Shown piece after piece: positions 22,215 to 35,490 of a DNA stretch of 64,000 nucleotides (position 1 is its first letter; every line of letters begins with the position of its first letter). A model generated the notes under the pieces. The model had not been told where the DNA came from and searched no databases. It saw only the letters and a program-made list of their open reading frames with translations. Source of the DNA: Archivesica marissinica (Eukaryota > Mollusca > Bivalvia > Venerida > Vesicomyidae); NCBI GenBank assembly GCA_014843695.1, contig CM026391.1:18924871-18988870 (forward strand), given 5' to 3'. The position numbers and the translations under genes were made by a program.

Positions 22215-22513
22215 TGTGTGCTTTACGTTTATTTATCGTCGCTACCGGTTGCCCATAAAATTATGAACGACGCATCCTGAAGAGATTAGTTATTTTAAAT
22301 GTTGGATGATAGTACAATGATACAGATAGAGACCCATTCCAGAATCTCCTCTGGTTCATTTACGTGCATGGTGTAAAGCACCGACATGAGACCTCGATTT
22401 AACGTCCCTTCTGAAAGACTGTTAATTTGATTAGGGTCAGACGGGGGATTGAACCTGCGATCCCTGGATTACCAGTCCAGCGTGTTGCCAATGAACTACA
22501 TATCCGTGTGTTA
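22215..22513 (-). mobile_element. SINE family B, full length
   Basis: Tail tttacgtttatttatcgtcg to head catatccgtgtg. B box intact on the minus strand, A box partly lost (gttgccaatgaacta). Confidence 0.8.
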
Positions 22514-22925
22514 CGTGTACACTGCACTGAATGTTAACCTACATGCATAGAAAAAGGCAAATTCACTTGACAACATTCATGCATAGTAATTGTTGTCGGT
22601 TGAATGACTGGCTTGTATTGAATCATTTGAACGTATGCGGAAATAATGCTGCATAGCTGTTTGTGAGGTGTATCATAATTAATGTTAAACGATTCAAATT
22701 ATAGTGCACTTTAAATAAACAGTATACATAATTGCCATGATTCAACATGCTGAGCCGCTAACAGTATTTGAAACTGTGATACTTGAAACATTTTTATTTG
22801 ATAAAACTCCTATTTTTACATAAAAACTTATAATATTCAATGTCGTTGTACAAGTAAATAAAATAAATATCAAAGCAAATTAAAAAAGGGCATTTACATC
22901 ATACTACATGTACTTAACCCTTTCC
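22514..22925. other. AT-rich spacer, nothing recognised
   Basis: Unique sequence without ORF or repeat match. Confidence 0.5.
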
Positions 22926-23410
22926 TTCATAGAGATGTAGGCTAATATATTATTATATATACATACAAACGACAGCCATTTAGCTATCATGCAGTGGATA
23001 AGTAGTTGCCATATCTATCCCAGCTCCATATATATTACTGGGATTACATAGAGATTTAGGTTAATATACTATTATATCTCCATACAAACGACAGCAATTT
23101 AGCTATCATGCAGTGGATAAGTAGTCGCCATATCTATCCCACCTCCATAGATATTACTGGGATTACATAGAGATTTAGGCTAACATACCATTATATCTAC
23201 ATACAAACGACAGCCATTTAGCTATCATGCAGTGACTATGTAGTCGCCATATCTATCCCACTTCCATAGATATTACTGGGAGTACATAGAGATTTAGGTT
23301 AATATACTATTATATCTCCATACAAACGACAGCAATTTAGCTATCATGCAGTGGATAAGTAGTCGCCATATCTATCCCATCTCCATAGATATTACTGGGA
23401 CTACATGAGA
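22926..23410. repeat. 120-bp tandem repeat, four copies
   Basis: Four copies at 120-bp spacing (catgcagtggataagtagt anchors near 22989, 23109, 23229, 23349). Alternating copies are more alike (copies 2 and 4 share tccatacaaacgacagcaat; 1 and 3 share cagccatttagc), which suggests duplication of a dimer. Confidence 0.9.
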
Positions 23411-23699
23411 TTCTGGCCTTAATTATGAACATTGGTTTGGCTACTACATTGTACATTGTCACTGTATGTCGTATTGGTAATGGGTCAATAGGTACTTCTA
23501 TGATGGAAAGGGTTAACAGTTATTAATTATAATGAAATACAATATCCTAAAATCAAAAACTGATCACATGGGTTTCTTACATGGGTTTCATTTTTACATA
23601 AACATATTGACAACCGGGTTCGATTCATCAGGGCATTAAAAGAAATTGTACATGTATTTTATCAAAGAAAATTCTAATGACCGTCAATAGTCATTTGGC
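23411..23699. other. Spacer, nothing recognised
   Basis: Unique AT-rich sequence. Confidence 0.45.
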
Positions 23700-23795
23700 G
23701 GAAGTAGAGATAGCGTAGTGGTAGAACTTAGGTGTCAGAGGCCCGGAGTTCGCGTCCAGCTGTAGCCGTTACGGCTGTGCCATCTGGAGTTTGTT
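23700..23795 (+). mobile_element. SINE family A head fragment
   Basis: Decayed head ggaagtagagatagcgtagt through ttacggctgtgcc, cut by the SINE B copy that follows. Confidence 0.6.
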
Positions 23796-23802
23796 CCAAT
23801 GC

Positions 23803-24088
23803 TACGGATCTGTAGTCCAGTGGTAACACACAGGACTGGTACTCCAGGGATCGCAGGTTCGATCCCCACGTCTGACACTAATAAACTTAACAGTCTTTCA
23901 GATTGGACGTTAAACCGAGGTCTCGTGTCGATGCTTTACACCGTGCACGTAAAAGAACCAGAGGAGACTATGGAATGGGTTTCTGTCTGTATCATTGCAC
24001 TATTCTCCAATATCTAAAATGACTAATCTCTTTAGGAGGCGTCGCTCATATGGGCAACCGGTAGCGACGATAACTAAATTAAAACACA
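23803..24088 (+). mobile_element. SINE family B, full length
   Basis: Head cggatctgtagtccagtggt, B box ggttcgatccccac, tail caaccggtagcgacgataac. Confidence 0.85.
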
Positions 24089-24213
24089 CTAGAATCTCCA
24101 ATAGTAGGCGGGAAGAGCAGGTAACTTGGATGCATCCCCTTTGTTTCTTTATACACGAGTAATAATTTCTGAATAGATCTACGGACTGCAGGTGAAACGC
24201 AGCACACTTCTTT

Positions 24214-24399
24214 GAGTCTACATCCGATATGTCGAATCCCGTCGGACCAACATACAAAATACTTGGACATAACCGAAGGTTGGCGTAGCGAAATTCGTTA
24301 TATATTATAAACAGATTCAGTTATATATAAAATGAATCGATTTCGAGATATCAGGATAATTCGACATAACCGACTTTGACATAATGGATGTATACTGTA
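24214..24399. mobile_element. TA-flanked pogo/Tigger-like MITE
   Basis: Ends gagtctacatccgatatgtc and cataatggatgtatactgta, opposite in orientation to the copy at 12951. More diverged than that copy. Confidence 0.65.
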
Positions 24400-24402
24400 T
24401 AG

Positions 24403-24670
24403 TGTATTGAGACTGTACTAGTGGATAACGCGTTGGACTGTTCATGGGTCGTGAGTTCGATCGAGTATCTCGCCATTCTAATAATAGCATGAGACTATAG
24501 ACCGAGGTTTCATGTATCGGTGCTATACACCGGACATGGAAAGAACCAGGGGTGCTTTTGGAATCGGAGGTGTTCTGTATCTTGCACTATTCTCCAAAAA
24601 TGAAAATGACTTAACTCATGTTTGGAGGCATCGCCCCGATGGTTACACTTGGCGAATATAAATAATTATT
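24403..24670 (+). mobile_element. SINE family B, highly diverged
   Basis: Recognisable only by order of blocks: gataacgcgttggactgttc, gtgagttcgatcgag, tagaccgaggtttcatgtat, ggtgctatacaccggacatg, cactattctccaaaaatg. Probably the oldest copy of the family in the window. Confidence 0.55.
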
Positions 24671-24914
24671 TAATATACATACTAAAATTACAAAAGAACC
24701 AACCTCGCATACTTTACAAATCGCATGCATGCATGCATGTTGTGTCATGCAACTGTCATTGCGTTCACGCGACATCAGTTACATTCATTAGTATGGTGGC
24801 ATATTTCTGCCATCATGTTCATGAACATTTCCGGGAATAAAACAGTAATATGTAACCGCTGTAGTAAGAAGAAATGCTCATAGTTATCTTAACCGGCGAG
24901 AACTGCCTGCTATA

Positions 24915-25095
24915 CAGTTAAACTCGCCTTAAGCAGCAAGCCAAGGGGTTCACAGAAAAAAGTCGCTGCTTAACACAGATGGCTGTATGATATAGGTCAA
25001 ATGTATAATACAATAACATATTGGGAATCTGAAAACTGGCTGCTTAATACATGTTGGCTGCTTAATAAAGGTGACCACGAACACAGATTTGACTA
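24915..25095. mobile_element. TA-flanked pogo-like MITE, second family
   Basis: Ends cagttaaactcgccttaagc and acgaacacagatttgact, with interior ggctgcttaa repeats. Homologue of the element at 17802-17979. Confidence 0.6.
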
Positions 25096-25219
25096 TATCG
25101 CCATAACATGTTCATATAAAGAAGCGGATATCGCGACACGTTTCCTATAACTAATTGTTTAAAAGGCAGTGGCTACGTGTCCATATTCTTCATCGTATGT
25201 AACTGGTCAGTTTCGGCCA

Positions 25220-28200
25220 TTGGTCTGTCTATCTATGTGTACAGTGTTGGTGTGTCTATATATATATATGTACAGTGTTGGTGTGTCTAGATATATATGT
25301 ACTGTGTTGGTCTATCTATCTATATGTACAGTGTTGGTGTGTCTATATATATGTACAGTGTTGGTGTGTCTATCTATATGTACAGTGTTGGTGTGTCTAT
25401 CTATATGTACAGTGTTGGTCTGTCTATCTATATGTACAGTGTTGGTGTGTCTATCTATATGTACAGTGTTGGTGTGTCTATCTATATGTACAGTGTTGGT
25501 CTGTCTATCTATATGTACAGTGTTGGTCTGTCTATCTATATGTACAGTGTTGGTCTGTCTATATATATGTACAGTGTTGGTCTGTCTATCTATATGTACA
25601 GTGTTGGTCTGTCTATCTATATGTACAGTGTTGGTCTGTCTATCTATATGTACAGTGTTGGTCTGTCTATCTATATGTACAGTGTTGGTCTGTCTATCTA
25701 TATGTACAGTGTTGGTCTGTCTATATATATATGTACAGTGTTGGTCTGTCTATCTATATGTACAGTGTTGGTGTGTCTATCTATATGTACAGTGTTGGTC
25801 TGTCTATATATATGTACAGTGTTGGTCTGTCTATCTATATGTACAGTGTTGGTGTGTCTATCTATATGTACAGTGTTGGTCTGTCTATCTATATGTACAG
25901 TGTTGGTGTGTCTATCTATATGTACAGTGTTGGTGTGTCTATCTATATGTACAGTGTTGGTGTGTATATCTATATGTACAGTGTTGGTCTGTCTATCTAT
26001 ATGTACAGTGTTGGTCTGTCTATCTATATGTACAGTGTTGGTCTATCTATATATATATGTACAGTGTTGGTCTGTCTATCTATATGTACAGTGTTGGTCT
26101 GTCTATATATATGTACAGTGTTGGTCTGTCTATCTATATATACAGTGTTGGTGTTTCTCTATATATGTACAGTGTTGGTCTGTCTATCTATATGTACAGT
26201 GTTGGTGTGTCTATATATATGTACAGTGTTGGTGTGTCTATCTATATGTACAGTGCTGGTCTGTCTATCTATATGTACAGTGTTGGTCTGTCTATCTACA
26301 TGTACAGTGTTGATGTGTCTATATATATATACAGTGTTGGTGTGTCTATCTATATGTACAGTGTTGGTCTGTCTATCTATATGTACAGTGTTGGTCTGTC
26401 TATCTATATGTACAGTGTTGGTCTGTCTATATATATATGTACAGTGTTGGTCTGTCTATCTATATGTACAGTATTGGTCTGTCTGTCTATCTATATGTAC
26501 AGTGTTGGTGTGTCTATCTATATGTACTGTGTTGGTCTGTCTATATATATGTACAGTGTTGGTCTGTCTATCTATATGTACAGTGTTGGTCTGTCTATAT
26601 ATATGTACAGTGTTGGTCTGTCTATCTATATGTACAGTGTTGGTCTGTCTATATATATGTACAGTGTTGGTCTGTCTATCTATATGTACAGTGTTGGTCT
26701 GTCTGTCTATCTATATGTACAGTGTTGGTGTGTCTATCTATATGTACTGTGTTGGTCTGTCTATATATATGTACAGTGTTGGTTTGTCTATCTATATGTA
26801 CAGTGTTGGTGTGTCTATCTATATGTAATGTGTTGGTCTGTCTATCTATATGTACAGTGTTGGTTTGTCTATCTATATGTACAGTGTTGGTGTGTCTATC
26901 TATATGTACTGTGTTGGTCTGTCTATCTATCTATATGTACAGTGTTGGTGTGTCTATATATATGTACTGTGTTGGTCTGTCTATATATATGTACAGTGTT
27001 GGTTTGTCTATCTATATGTACAGTGTTGGTGTGTCTATCTATATGTACTGTGTTGGTCTGTCTATATATATGTACAGTGTTGGTTTCTCTATCTATATGT
27101 ACAGTGTTGGTGTGTCTATATATATGTACTGTGTTGGTCTGTCTATATATATGTACAGTGTTGGTTTGTCTATCTATATGTACAGTGTTGGTCTGTCTAT
27201 CTATATATACAGTGTTGGTCTGTCTATCTATATGTACAGTGTTGGTCTGTCTATCTATATGTACAGTGTTGGTCTGTCTATCTATATGTACAGTGTTGGT
27301 CTGTCTATATATATGTACAGTGTTGGTCTGTCTATCTATATGTACAGTGTTGGTGTGTCTATCTATATGTACAGTGTTGGTTTGTCTATCTATATGTACA
27401 GTGTTGGTCTGTCTATCTATATGTACAGTGTTGGTGTGTCTATATATATGTACAGTGTTGGTCTGTCTATCTATATGTACAGTGTTGGTCTGTCTATCTA
27501 TATGTACAGTGTTGGTGTGTCTATATATATATACAGTGTTGGTGTGTCTATCTATATGTACAGTGTTGGTCTGTCTATCTATATGTACAGTGTTGGTCTG
27601 TCTATCTATATGTACAGTGTTAGTCTGTCTATATATATGTACATTGTTGGTCTGTCTATCTATATGTACAGTATTGGTATGTCTGTCTATCTATATGTAC
27701 AGTGTTGGTGTGTCTATCTATATGTACTGTGTTGGTCTGTCTATATATATGTACAGTGTTGGTCTGTCTATCTATATGTACAGTGTTGGTCTGTCTATAT
27801 ATATGTACAGTGTTGGTATGTCTATCTATATGTACAGTGTTGGTCTGTCTATATATATGTACAGTGTTGGTCTGTCTATCTATATGTACAGTGTTGGTCT
27901 GTCTGTCTATCTATATGTATAGTGTTGGTGTGTCTATCTATATGTACTGTGTTGGTCTGTCTATTATATGTACAGTGTTGGTTGTCTATCTATATGTACA
28001 GTGTTGGTGTGTCTATCTATATGTAATGTGTTGGTCTGTCTATATGTATGTACAGTGTTGGTTTGTCTATCTATATGTACAGTGTTGGTGTGTCTATCTA
28101 TATGTACAGTGTTGGTCTGTCTATTATATATGTACAGTGTTGGTGTGTCTATCTATATGTACAGTGTTGGTTGTCTATCTATATGTACAGTGTTGGTGTG

Positions 28201-31200
28201 TCTATCTATATGTACTGTGTTGGTTGTCTATATATATGTACAGTGTTGGTGTGTCTATCTATATGTACAGTGTTGGTCTGTCTATATATATGTACAGTGT
28301 TGGTGTGTCTATCTATATGTACAGTGTTGGTGTGTCTATCTATATGTACAGTGTTGGTGTGTCTATCTATATGTACAGTGTTGGTCTGTCTATCTATATG
28401 TACAGTGTTGGTCTGTCTATATATATGTACAGTGTTGGTCTGTCTATCTATATGTACAGTGTTGGTCTGTCTATCTATATGTAAGTGTTGGTGTGTCTAT
28501 ATATATGTACAGTGTTGGTGTGTCTATCTATATGTACAGTGTTGGTCTGTCTATCTATATGTACAGTGTTGGTCTGTCTGTCTATCTATATGTACAGTGT
28601 TGGTGTGTCTATCTATATGTACTGTGTTGGTCTGTCTATATATATGTACAGTGTTGGTCTGTCTATCTATATGTACAGTGTTGGTCTGTCTATATATATG
28701 TACAGTGTTGGTGTGTCTATCTATATGTACAGTGTTGGTCTGTCTTATATATGTACAGTGTTGGTTGTCTATATATATGTACAGTGTTGNNNNNNNNNNN
28801 NNNNNNNNNNNNNNNNNNNNNNNNNNNNNNNNNNNNNNNNNNNNNNNNNNNNNNNNNNNNNNNNNNNNNNNNNNNNNNNNNNNNNNNNNNNNNNNNNNNN
28901 NNNNNNNNNNNNNNNNNNNNNNNNNNNNNNNNNNNNNNNNNNNNNNNNNNNNNNNNNNNNNNNNNNNNNNNNNNNNNNNNNNNNNNNNNNNNNNNNNNNN
29001 NNNNNNNNNNNNNNNNNNNNNNNNNNNNNNNNNNNNNNNNNNNNNNNNNNNNNNNNNNNNNNNNNNNNNNNNNNNNNNNNNNNNNNNNNNNNNNNNNNNN
29101 NNNNNNNNNNNNNNNNNNNNNNNNNNNNNNNNNNNNNNNNNNNNNNNNNNNNNNNNNNNNNNNNNNNNNNNNNNNNNNNNNNNNNNNNNNNNNNNNNNNN
29201 NNNNNNNNNNNNNNNNNNNNNNNNNNNNNNNNNNNNNNNNNNNNNNNNNNNNNNNNNNNNNNNNNNNNNNNNNNNNNNNNNNNNNNNNNNNNNNNNNNNN
29301 NNNNNNNNNNNNNNNNNNNNNNNNNNNNNNNNNNNNNNNNNNNNNNNNNNNNNNNNNNNNNNNNNNNNNNNNNNNNNNNNNNNNNNNNNNNNNNNNNNNN
29401 NNNNNNNNNNNNNNNNNNNNNNNNNNNNNNNNNNNNNNNNNNNNNNNNNNNNNNNNNNNNNNNNNNNNNNNNNNNNNNNNNNNNNNNNNNNNNNNNNNNN
29501 NNNNNNNNNNNNNNNNNNNNNNNNNNNNNNNNNNNNNNNNNNNNNNNNNNNNNNNNNNNNNNNNNNNNNNNNNNNNNNNNNNNNNNNNNNNNNNNNNNNN
29601 NNNNNNNNNNNNNNNNNNNNNNNNNNNNNNNNNNNNNNNNNNNNNNNNNNNNNNNNNNNNNNNNNNNNNNNNNNNNNNNNNNNNNNNNNNNNNNNNNNNN
29701 NNNNNNNNNNNNNNNNNNNNNNNNNNNNNNNNNNNNNNNNNNNNNNNNNNNNNNNNNNNNNNNNNNNNNNNNNNNNNNNNNNNNNNNNNTCTATCTATAT
29801 GTACAGTGTTGGTCTGTCTATCTATATGTACAGTGTTGGTCTGTCTATATATATGTACAGTGTTGGTCTGTCTATCTATATGTACAGTGTTGGTCTGTCT
29901 GTCTATCTATATGTATAGTGTTGGTGTGTCTATCTATATGTACTGTGTTGGTCTGTCTATATATATGTACAGTGTTGGTTTGTTATCTATATGTACAGTG
30001 TGGTGTGTCTATCTATATGTAATGTGTTGGTCTGTCTATCTATATGTACAGTGTTGGTTTGTCTATCTATATGTACAGTGTTGGTGTGTCTATCTATATG
30101 TACAGTGTTGGTGTGTCTATATATATGTACTGTGTTGGTCTGTCTATATATATGTACAGTGTTGGTTTGTCTATCTATATGTACAGTGTTGGTGTGTCTA
30201 TCTATATGTACTGTGTTGGTCTGTCTATATATATGTACAGTGTTGGTTTCTCTATCTATATGTACAGTGTTGGTGTGTCTATATATATGTACTGTGTTGG
30301 TCTGTCTATATATATGTACAGTGTTGGTTTGTCTATCTATATGTACAATGTTGGTCTGTCTATCTATATATACAGTGTTGGTCTGTCTATCTATATGTAC
30401 AGTGTTGGTCTGTCTATCTATATGTACAGTGTTGGTCTGTCTATCTATATGTACAGTGTTGGTCTGTCTATATATATGTACAGTGTTGGTCTGTCTATCT
30501 ATATGTACAGTGTTGGTGTGTCTATCTATATGTACAGTGTTACTTTGTCTATCTATATGTACAGTGTTGGTCTGTCTATCTATATGTACAGTGTTGGTGT
30601 GTCTATATATATGTACAGTGTTGGTCTGGCTATCTATATGTACAGTGTTGGTCTGTCTATCTACATGTACAGTGTTGATGTGTCTATATATATATACAGT
30701 GTTGGTGTGTCTATCTATATGTACAGTGTTGGTCTGTCTATCTATATGTACAGTGTTGGTCTGTCTATCTATATGTACAGTGTTAGTCTGTCTATATATA
30801 TGTACAGTGTTGGTCTGTCTATCTATATGTACAGTATTGGTCTGTCTGTCTATCTATATGTACAGTGTTGGTGTGTCTATCTATATGTACTGTGTTGGTC
30901 TGTCTATATATATGTACAGTGTTGGTCTGTCTATATATATGTACAGTGTTGGTCTGTCTATATATATGTACAGTGTTGGTATGTCTATCTATATGTACAG
31001 TGTTGGTCTGTCTATATATATGTACAGTGTTGGTCTGTCTATCTATATGTACAGTGTTGGTCTGTCTGTCTATCTATATGTATAGTGTTGGTGTGTCTAT
31101 CTATATGTACTGTGTTGGTCTGTCTATATATATGTACAGTGTTGGTTTGTCTATCTATATGTACAGTGTTGGTGTGTCTATCTATATGTAATGTGTTGGT

Positions 31201-34200
31201 CTGTCTATCTGTATGTACAGTGTTGGTTTGTCTATCTATATGTACAGTGTTGGTGTGTCTATCTATATGTACTGTGTTGGTCTGTCTATCTATCTATATG
31301 TACAGTGTTGGTGTGTCTATATATATGTACTGTGTTGGTTTGTCTATATATATGTACATTGTTGGTGTGTCTATCTATATGTACTGTGTTGGTCTGTCTA
31401 TATATATGTACAGTGTTGGTTTGTCTATCTATATGTACAGTGTTGGTGTGTCTATATATATGTACTGTGTTGGTCTGTCTATCTATCTATATGTACAGTG
31501 TTGGTTTGTCTATCTATATGTACAGTGTTGGTGTGTATATCTATATGTACAGTGTTGGTCTGTCTATCTATATGTACAGTGTTGGCCTGTCTATATATAT
31601 GTACAGTGTTGGTCTGTCTATCTATATGTACAGTGTTGGTCTGTCTATCTATATATACAGTGTTGATCTGTCTATCTATATATACAGTGTTGGTGTGTCT
31701 ATCTATATGTACAGTGTTGGTCTGTCTATATATATGTACAGTGTTGGTCTGTCTGTCTATCTATATGTACAGTGTTGGTGTGTCTATCTATATGTACTGT
31801 GTTGGTCTGTCTATATATATGTACAGTGTTGGTCTGTCTATCTATATGTACAGTGTTGGTCTGTCTATATATATGTACAGTGTTGGTCTGTCTATCTATA
31901 TGTACAGTGTTGGTCTGTCTAGATATATGTACAGTGTTGGTCTGTCTATATATATGTACAGTGTTGGTCTGTCTTCTATCTATATGTACAGTGTTGGTGT
32001 GTCTATCTATATGTACTGTGTTGGTCTGTCTATATATATGTACAGTGTTGGTTTGTCTATCTATATGTACAGTGTTGGTGTGTCTATCTATATGTAATGT
32101 GTTGGTCTGTCTATCTATATGTACAGTGTTGGTTTGTCTATCTATATGTACAGTGTTGGTGTGTCTATCTATATGTACTGTGTTGGTCTGTCTATCTATC
32201 TATATGTACAGTGTTGGTGTGTCTATATATATGTACTGTGTTGGTCTGTCTATATATATGTACAGTGTTGGTTTGTCTATCTATATGTACAGTGTTGGTG
32301 TGTCTATCTATATGTACTGTGTTGGTCTGTCTATATATATGTAAGTGTTGGTTTCTCTATCTATATGTACAGTGTTGGTGTGTCTATATATATGTACTGT
32401 GTTGGTCTGTCTATATATATGTACAGTGTTGGTTGTTGTCTATCTATATGTACAGTGTTGGTGTGTCTATCTATATGTATGTGTTGGTCTGTCTATCTAT
32501 ATGTACAGTGTTGGTTTGTCTATCTATATGTACAGTGTTGGTGTGTCTATCTATATGTACTGTGTTGGTCTGTCTATCTATCTATATGTACAGTGTTGGT
32601 GTGTCTATATATATGTACTGTGTTGGTCTGTCTATATATATGTACAGTGTTGGTTTGTCTATCTATATGTACAGTGTTGGTCTGTCTATATATATGTACA
32701 GTGTTGGTTTGTTTATCTATATGTACAGTGTTGGTGTGTCTATATATATGTACTGTGTTGGTCTGTCTATATATATGTACAGTGTTGGTTTGTCTATCTA
32801 TATGTACATTGTTGGTGTGTCTATCTATATGTACTGTGTTGGTCTGTCTATCTATCTATAAGTACAGTGTTGGTCTGTCTAGATATATGTACAGTGTTGG
32901 TGTGTCTATCTATATGTACAGTGTTGGTCTGTCTATATATATGTACAGTGTTGGTCTGTCTATCTATATGTACAGTGTTGGTGTGTCTATATATATGTAC
33001 AGTGTTGGTCTGTCTATCTATATGTACAGTGTTGGTGTGTCTATCTATATGTACAGTGTTGGTTTGTCTATCTATATATACAGTGTTGGTCTGTCTATCT
33101 ATATGTACAGTGTTGGTGTGTCTATCTATATGTACTGTGTTGGTCTGTCTATCTATATGTACAGTGTTGGTGTGTCTCTCTATATATACAGTGTTGGTCT
33201 GTCTATCTATATGTACAGTGTTGGTATGTCTATCTATATATACAGTGTTGGTATGTCTATCTATATATACAGTGTTGGTGTGTCTATCTATATGTACAGT
33301 GTTGGTCTGTATATATATATGTACAGTGTTGGTCTGTCTATCTATATGTACAGTGTTGGTCTGTCTATATATATGTACAGTGTTGGTCTGTCTATCTATA
33401 TGTACAGTGTTGGTCTGTCTGTCTATATATGTACAGTGTTGGTCTGTCTATCTATATGTACAGTGTTGGTCTGTCTATATATATGTACAGTGTTGGTCTG
33501 TCTGTCTATCTATATGTACAGTGTTGGTGTGTCTATCTATATGTACTGTGTTGGTCTGTCTATATATATGTACAGTGTTGGTCTGTCAATCTATATGTAC
33601 ATTGTTGGTCTGTCTATCTATATGTACAGTGTTGGTGTGTCTATCTATATGTACAGTGTTGGTCTGTCTATCTATATGTACTGTGTTGGTCTGTCTATCT
33701 ATATGTACAGTGTTGGTCTGTCTATCTATATGTACTGTGTTGGTCTGTCTATCTATATGTACTGTGTTGGTCTGTCTATCTATATGTACAGTGTTGGTCT
33801 GTCTATCTATATGTACAGTGTTGCTATGTCTATCTATATGTACAGTGTTGGTCTGTCTATCTATATGTACAGTGTTTGTCTGTCTATATATATGTACTGT
33901 GTTGGTCTGTCTATCTATATGTACAGTGTTGGTCTGTCTATCTATATATACAGTGTTGGTCTGTCTATATATATGTACTGTGTTGGTCTGTCTATCTATA
34001 TGTACAGTGTTGGTCTGTCTATATATATGTACTGTGTTGGTCTGTCTATCTATATGTACAGTGTTGGTCTGTCTATATATATGTACTGTGTTGGTCTGTC
34101 TATCTATATGTACAGTGTTGGTCTGTCTATATATATGTACAGTGTTGGTCTGTCTATCTATATATAAAGTGTTGGTCTGTCTATATATATATACAGTGTT

Positions 34201-34335
34201 GGTCTGTCTATCTATATGTACAGTGTTGGTCTGTCTATCTATATGTACAGTGTTGGTCTGTCTATCTATATGTACAGTGTTGGTCTGTCTATCTATATGT
34301 ATAGTGTTGGTCTGTCTATCTATATGTACTGTGTA
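25220..34335. repeat. 27-bp minisatellite array, about 9 kb
   Basis: Roughly 300 visible copies of a 27-bp unit (gtctatctatatgtacagtg plus ttggtct) with variants (tatatatat for tctatctat, ggtgtg for ggtctg, ctg for cag) and 31-bp units carrying an extra gtct. The unit length is divisible by three and has no stop on the plus strand, so long frames (up to 917 codons) run through it; they are artefacts. Groups of variants recur at long range: 26850-27922 corresponds to 30010-31085 with an offset of about 3.16 kb. Interrupted by an N gap. Confidence 0.97.
28790..29789. other. Assembly gap of exactly 1000 N
   Basis: A round-number gap inside the 27-bp array, so its true size is unknown. Sequence on its left (27960-28790) is rich in one-base dropouts (ctattatatg, ggttgtct, gtaagtgttgg), typical of poorly resolved repeat consensus. 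Confidence 0.98.
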
Positions 34336-34359
34336 CACTAATGGTATGTGTTTGTTTTC

Positions 34360-34640
34360 GATTATAACAAATTATTTTAGCTCGATTGCGAAACATGTTT
34401 TACCAACTTTGGGAACTGGTTTAAACTTTAAATACATTTGATTTGTCATGATAGTAACATAGTAGTACATCAACTGACATCACACACTACAGATACGTGG
34501 ATTGAATCGAACGCTTTATATGGATTACTCCCGAGACCTCATTCTTGATGGAGCTCATCGGCACGAGGGAGAGAGAATAGTCACTCGCCTTGCCTACGGA
34601 TACCACTACCGCAACCAACGTGGTTCTGACAGGGCTCAAG
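34360..34640 (-). mobile_element. Old SINE of family A type, interrupted
   Basis: Tail attttagctcgattgcgaaa at 34370-34410 and body cccgagacctcattcttgat from 34510, separated by about 90 bp of other sequence. The body resembles the diverged copy at 15801. Confidence 0.55.
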
Positions 34641-34689
34641 CTTGACTGTCAATGACCAGTCTCTGTCAGTGACCGTTGTATAACTGCAT

Positions 34690-34885
34690 GCAGTCTATTA
34701 TTATTATTATATTTCGGGTTTTACGCCTGCATCAGCACCATTTCGGGCTATATCGCCGGTGGGCAGTTTACCTAACAACACCTTTCCTGGACAGGCTCCA
34801 GCGGTTAACCAGTACTTGGGTGCACCATCCTCCGTAAGAAACTGCCAACTTTTTCATATAAATGAAACACGATCTGACTTTTCAT
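34690..34885 (-). mobile_element. SINE family D, tail variant 2, head lost
   Basis: Starts with (ATT)n and atttcgggttttacgcctgc (tail variant 2), then gggcagtttacctaacaaca and body to ttcatataaatgaaacacga, where a short internal duplication occurs. The (ATT)n is the element's own simple-repeat tail. Confidence 0.75.
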
Positions 34886-34899
34886 ATAAATGAAACACG

Positions 34900-35073
34900 G
34901 TCGAGCCCTGCTGGAGCCGTTACGAGTGTGCCCTTAGGCAAGGCATTTAAATTCCACGTTGCCTCTTCTCTCTCCCTCGTGGCGATGGATTCCATCAGGA
35001 ATGAGGTCTCGAGAGTGATTTAAGTTGACATAACTTGTTTCGCAATCGAGCTCAAATAAATTTGTATAAACTA
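34900..35073 (+). mobile_element. SINE family A, 5'-truncated
   Basis: Begins at the B-box half (gtcgagccctgctggagccg) and runs to the tail cgcaatcgagctcaaataaa. Confidence 0.8.
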
Positions 35074-35155
35074 ATCTATGCCAGTGTTTGACTGCGGACT
35101 ACCCTAATACCAAGGAATACTGCTAAGAACCGATTATCATTTTGGAAAGCTGTAC

Positions 35156-35184
35156 TTGTTGTTGTTGTTGTTGTTGTTGTTGAT
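35156..35184. repeat. (GTT)n microsatellite
   Basis: Eight to nine GTT triplets. Confidence 0.9.
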
Positions 35185-35243
35185 TTACCATTTACTAATT
35201 CCTATCTTGCTGACGGGAAATGCTTTAGTTAACTTTTTATTTT

Positions 35244-35490
35244 TAACTTTATTTTTTTTACAACGATTGCGAAACAAGTTTTAGCAACTTATATTAACCA
35301 CTCTCGTTGGCGCGGATGAAAGCGTATATGTGGTCATTCGTGTGGGAGGAAACCGGAGTACCCGGAGAAAACCCACATGTCCGATCTGGCGACTTGGCGA
35401 ACCATCTCACATACTTCCCGGTCTGAGGATCGAACCCGGGTTGCATTGGTGAAAAGCGAGCGCGCTAGCAACTGCGCTAATCGGACAGCC
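35244..35490 (-). mobile_element. SINE family C, full length
   Basis: Tail tacaacgattgcgaaacaag to head ctgcgctaatcggacagcc. Minus-strand B box cccgggttcgatcctcag. Confidence 0.85.

Noticed and set aside
25169..34441. Very long plus-strand ORFs (up to 917 codons) with 9-residue repeats such as VLVCLSICT, and a 250-codon minus ORF with HIDRQTNTV repeats
   Set aside because: The 27-bp unit is a multiple of three and lacks stops in all plus frames, so open frames are automatic. All three frames are open over the same DNA, 31-bp units shift frames freely, and some frames even run through the N gap.
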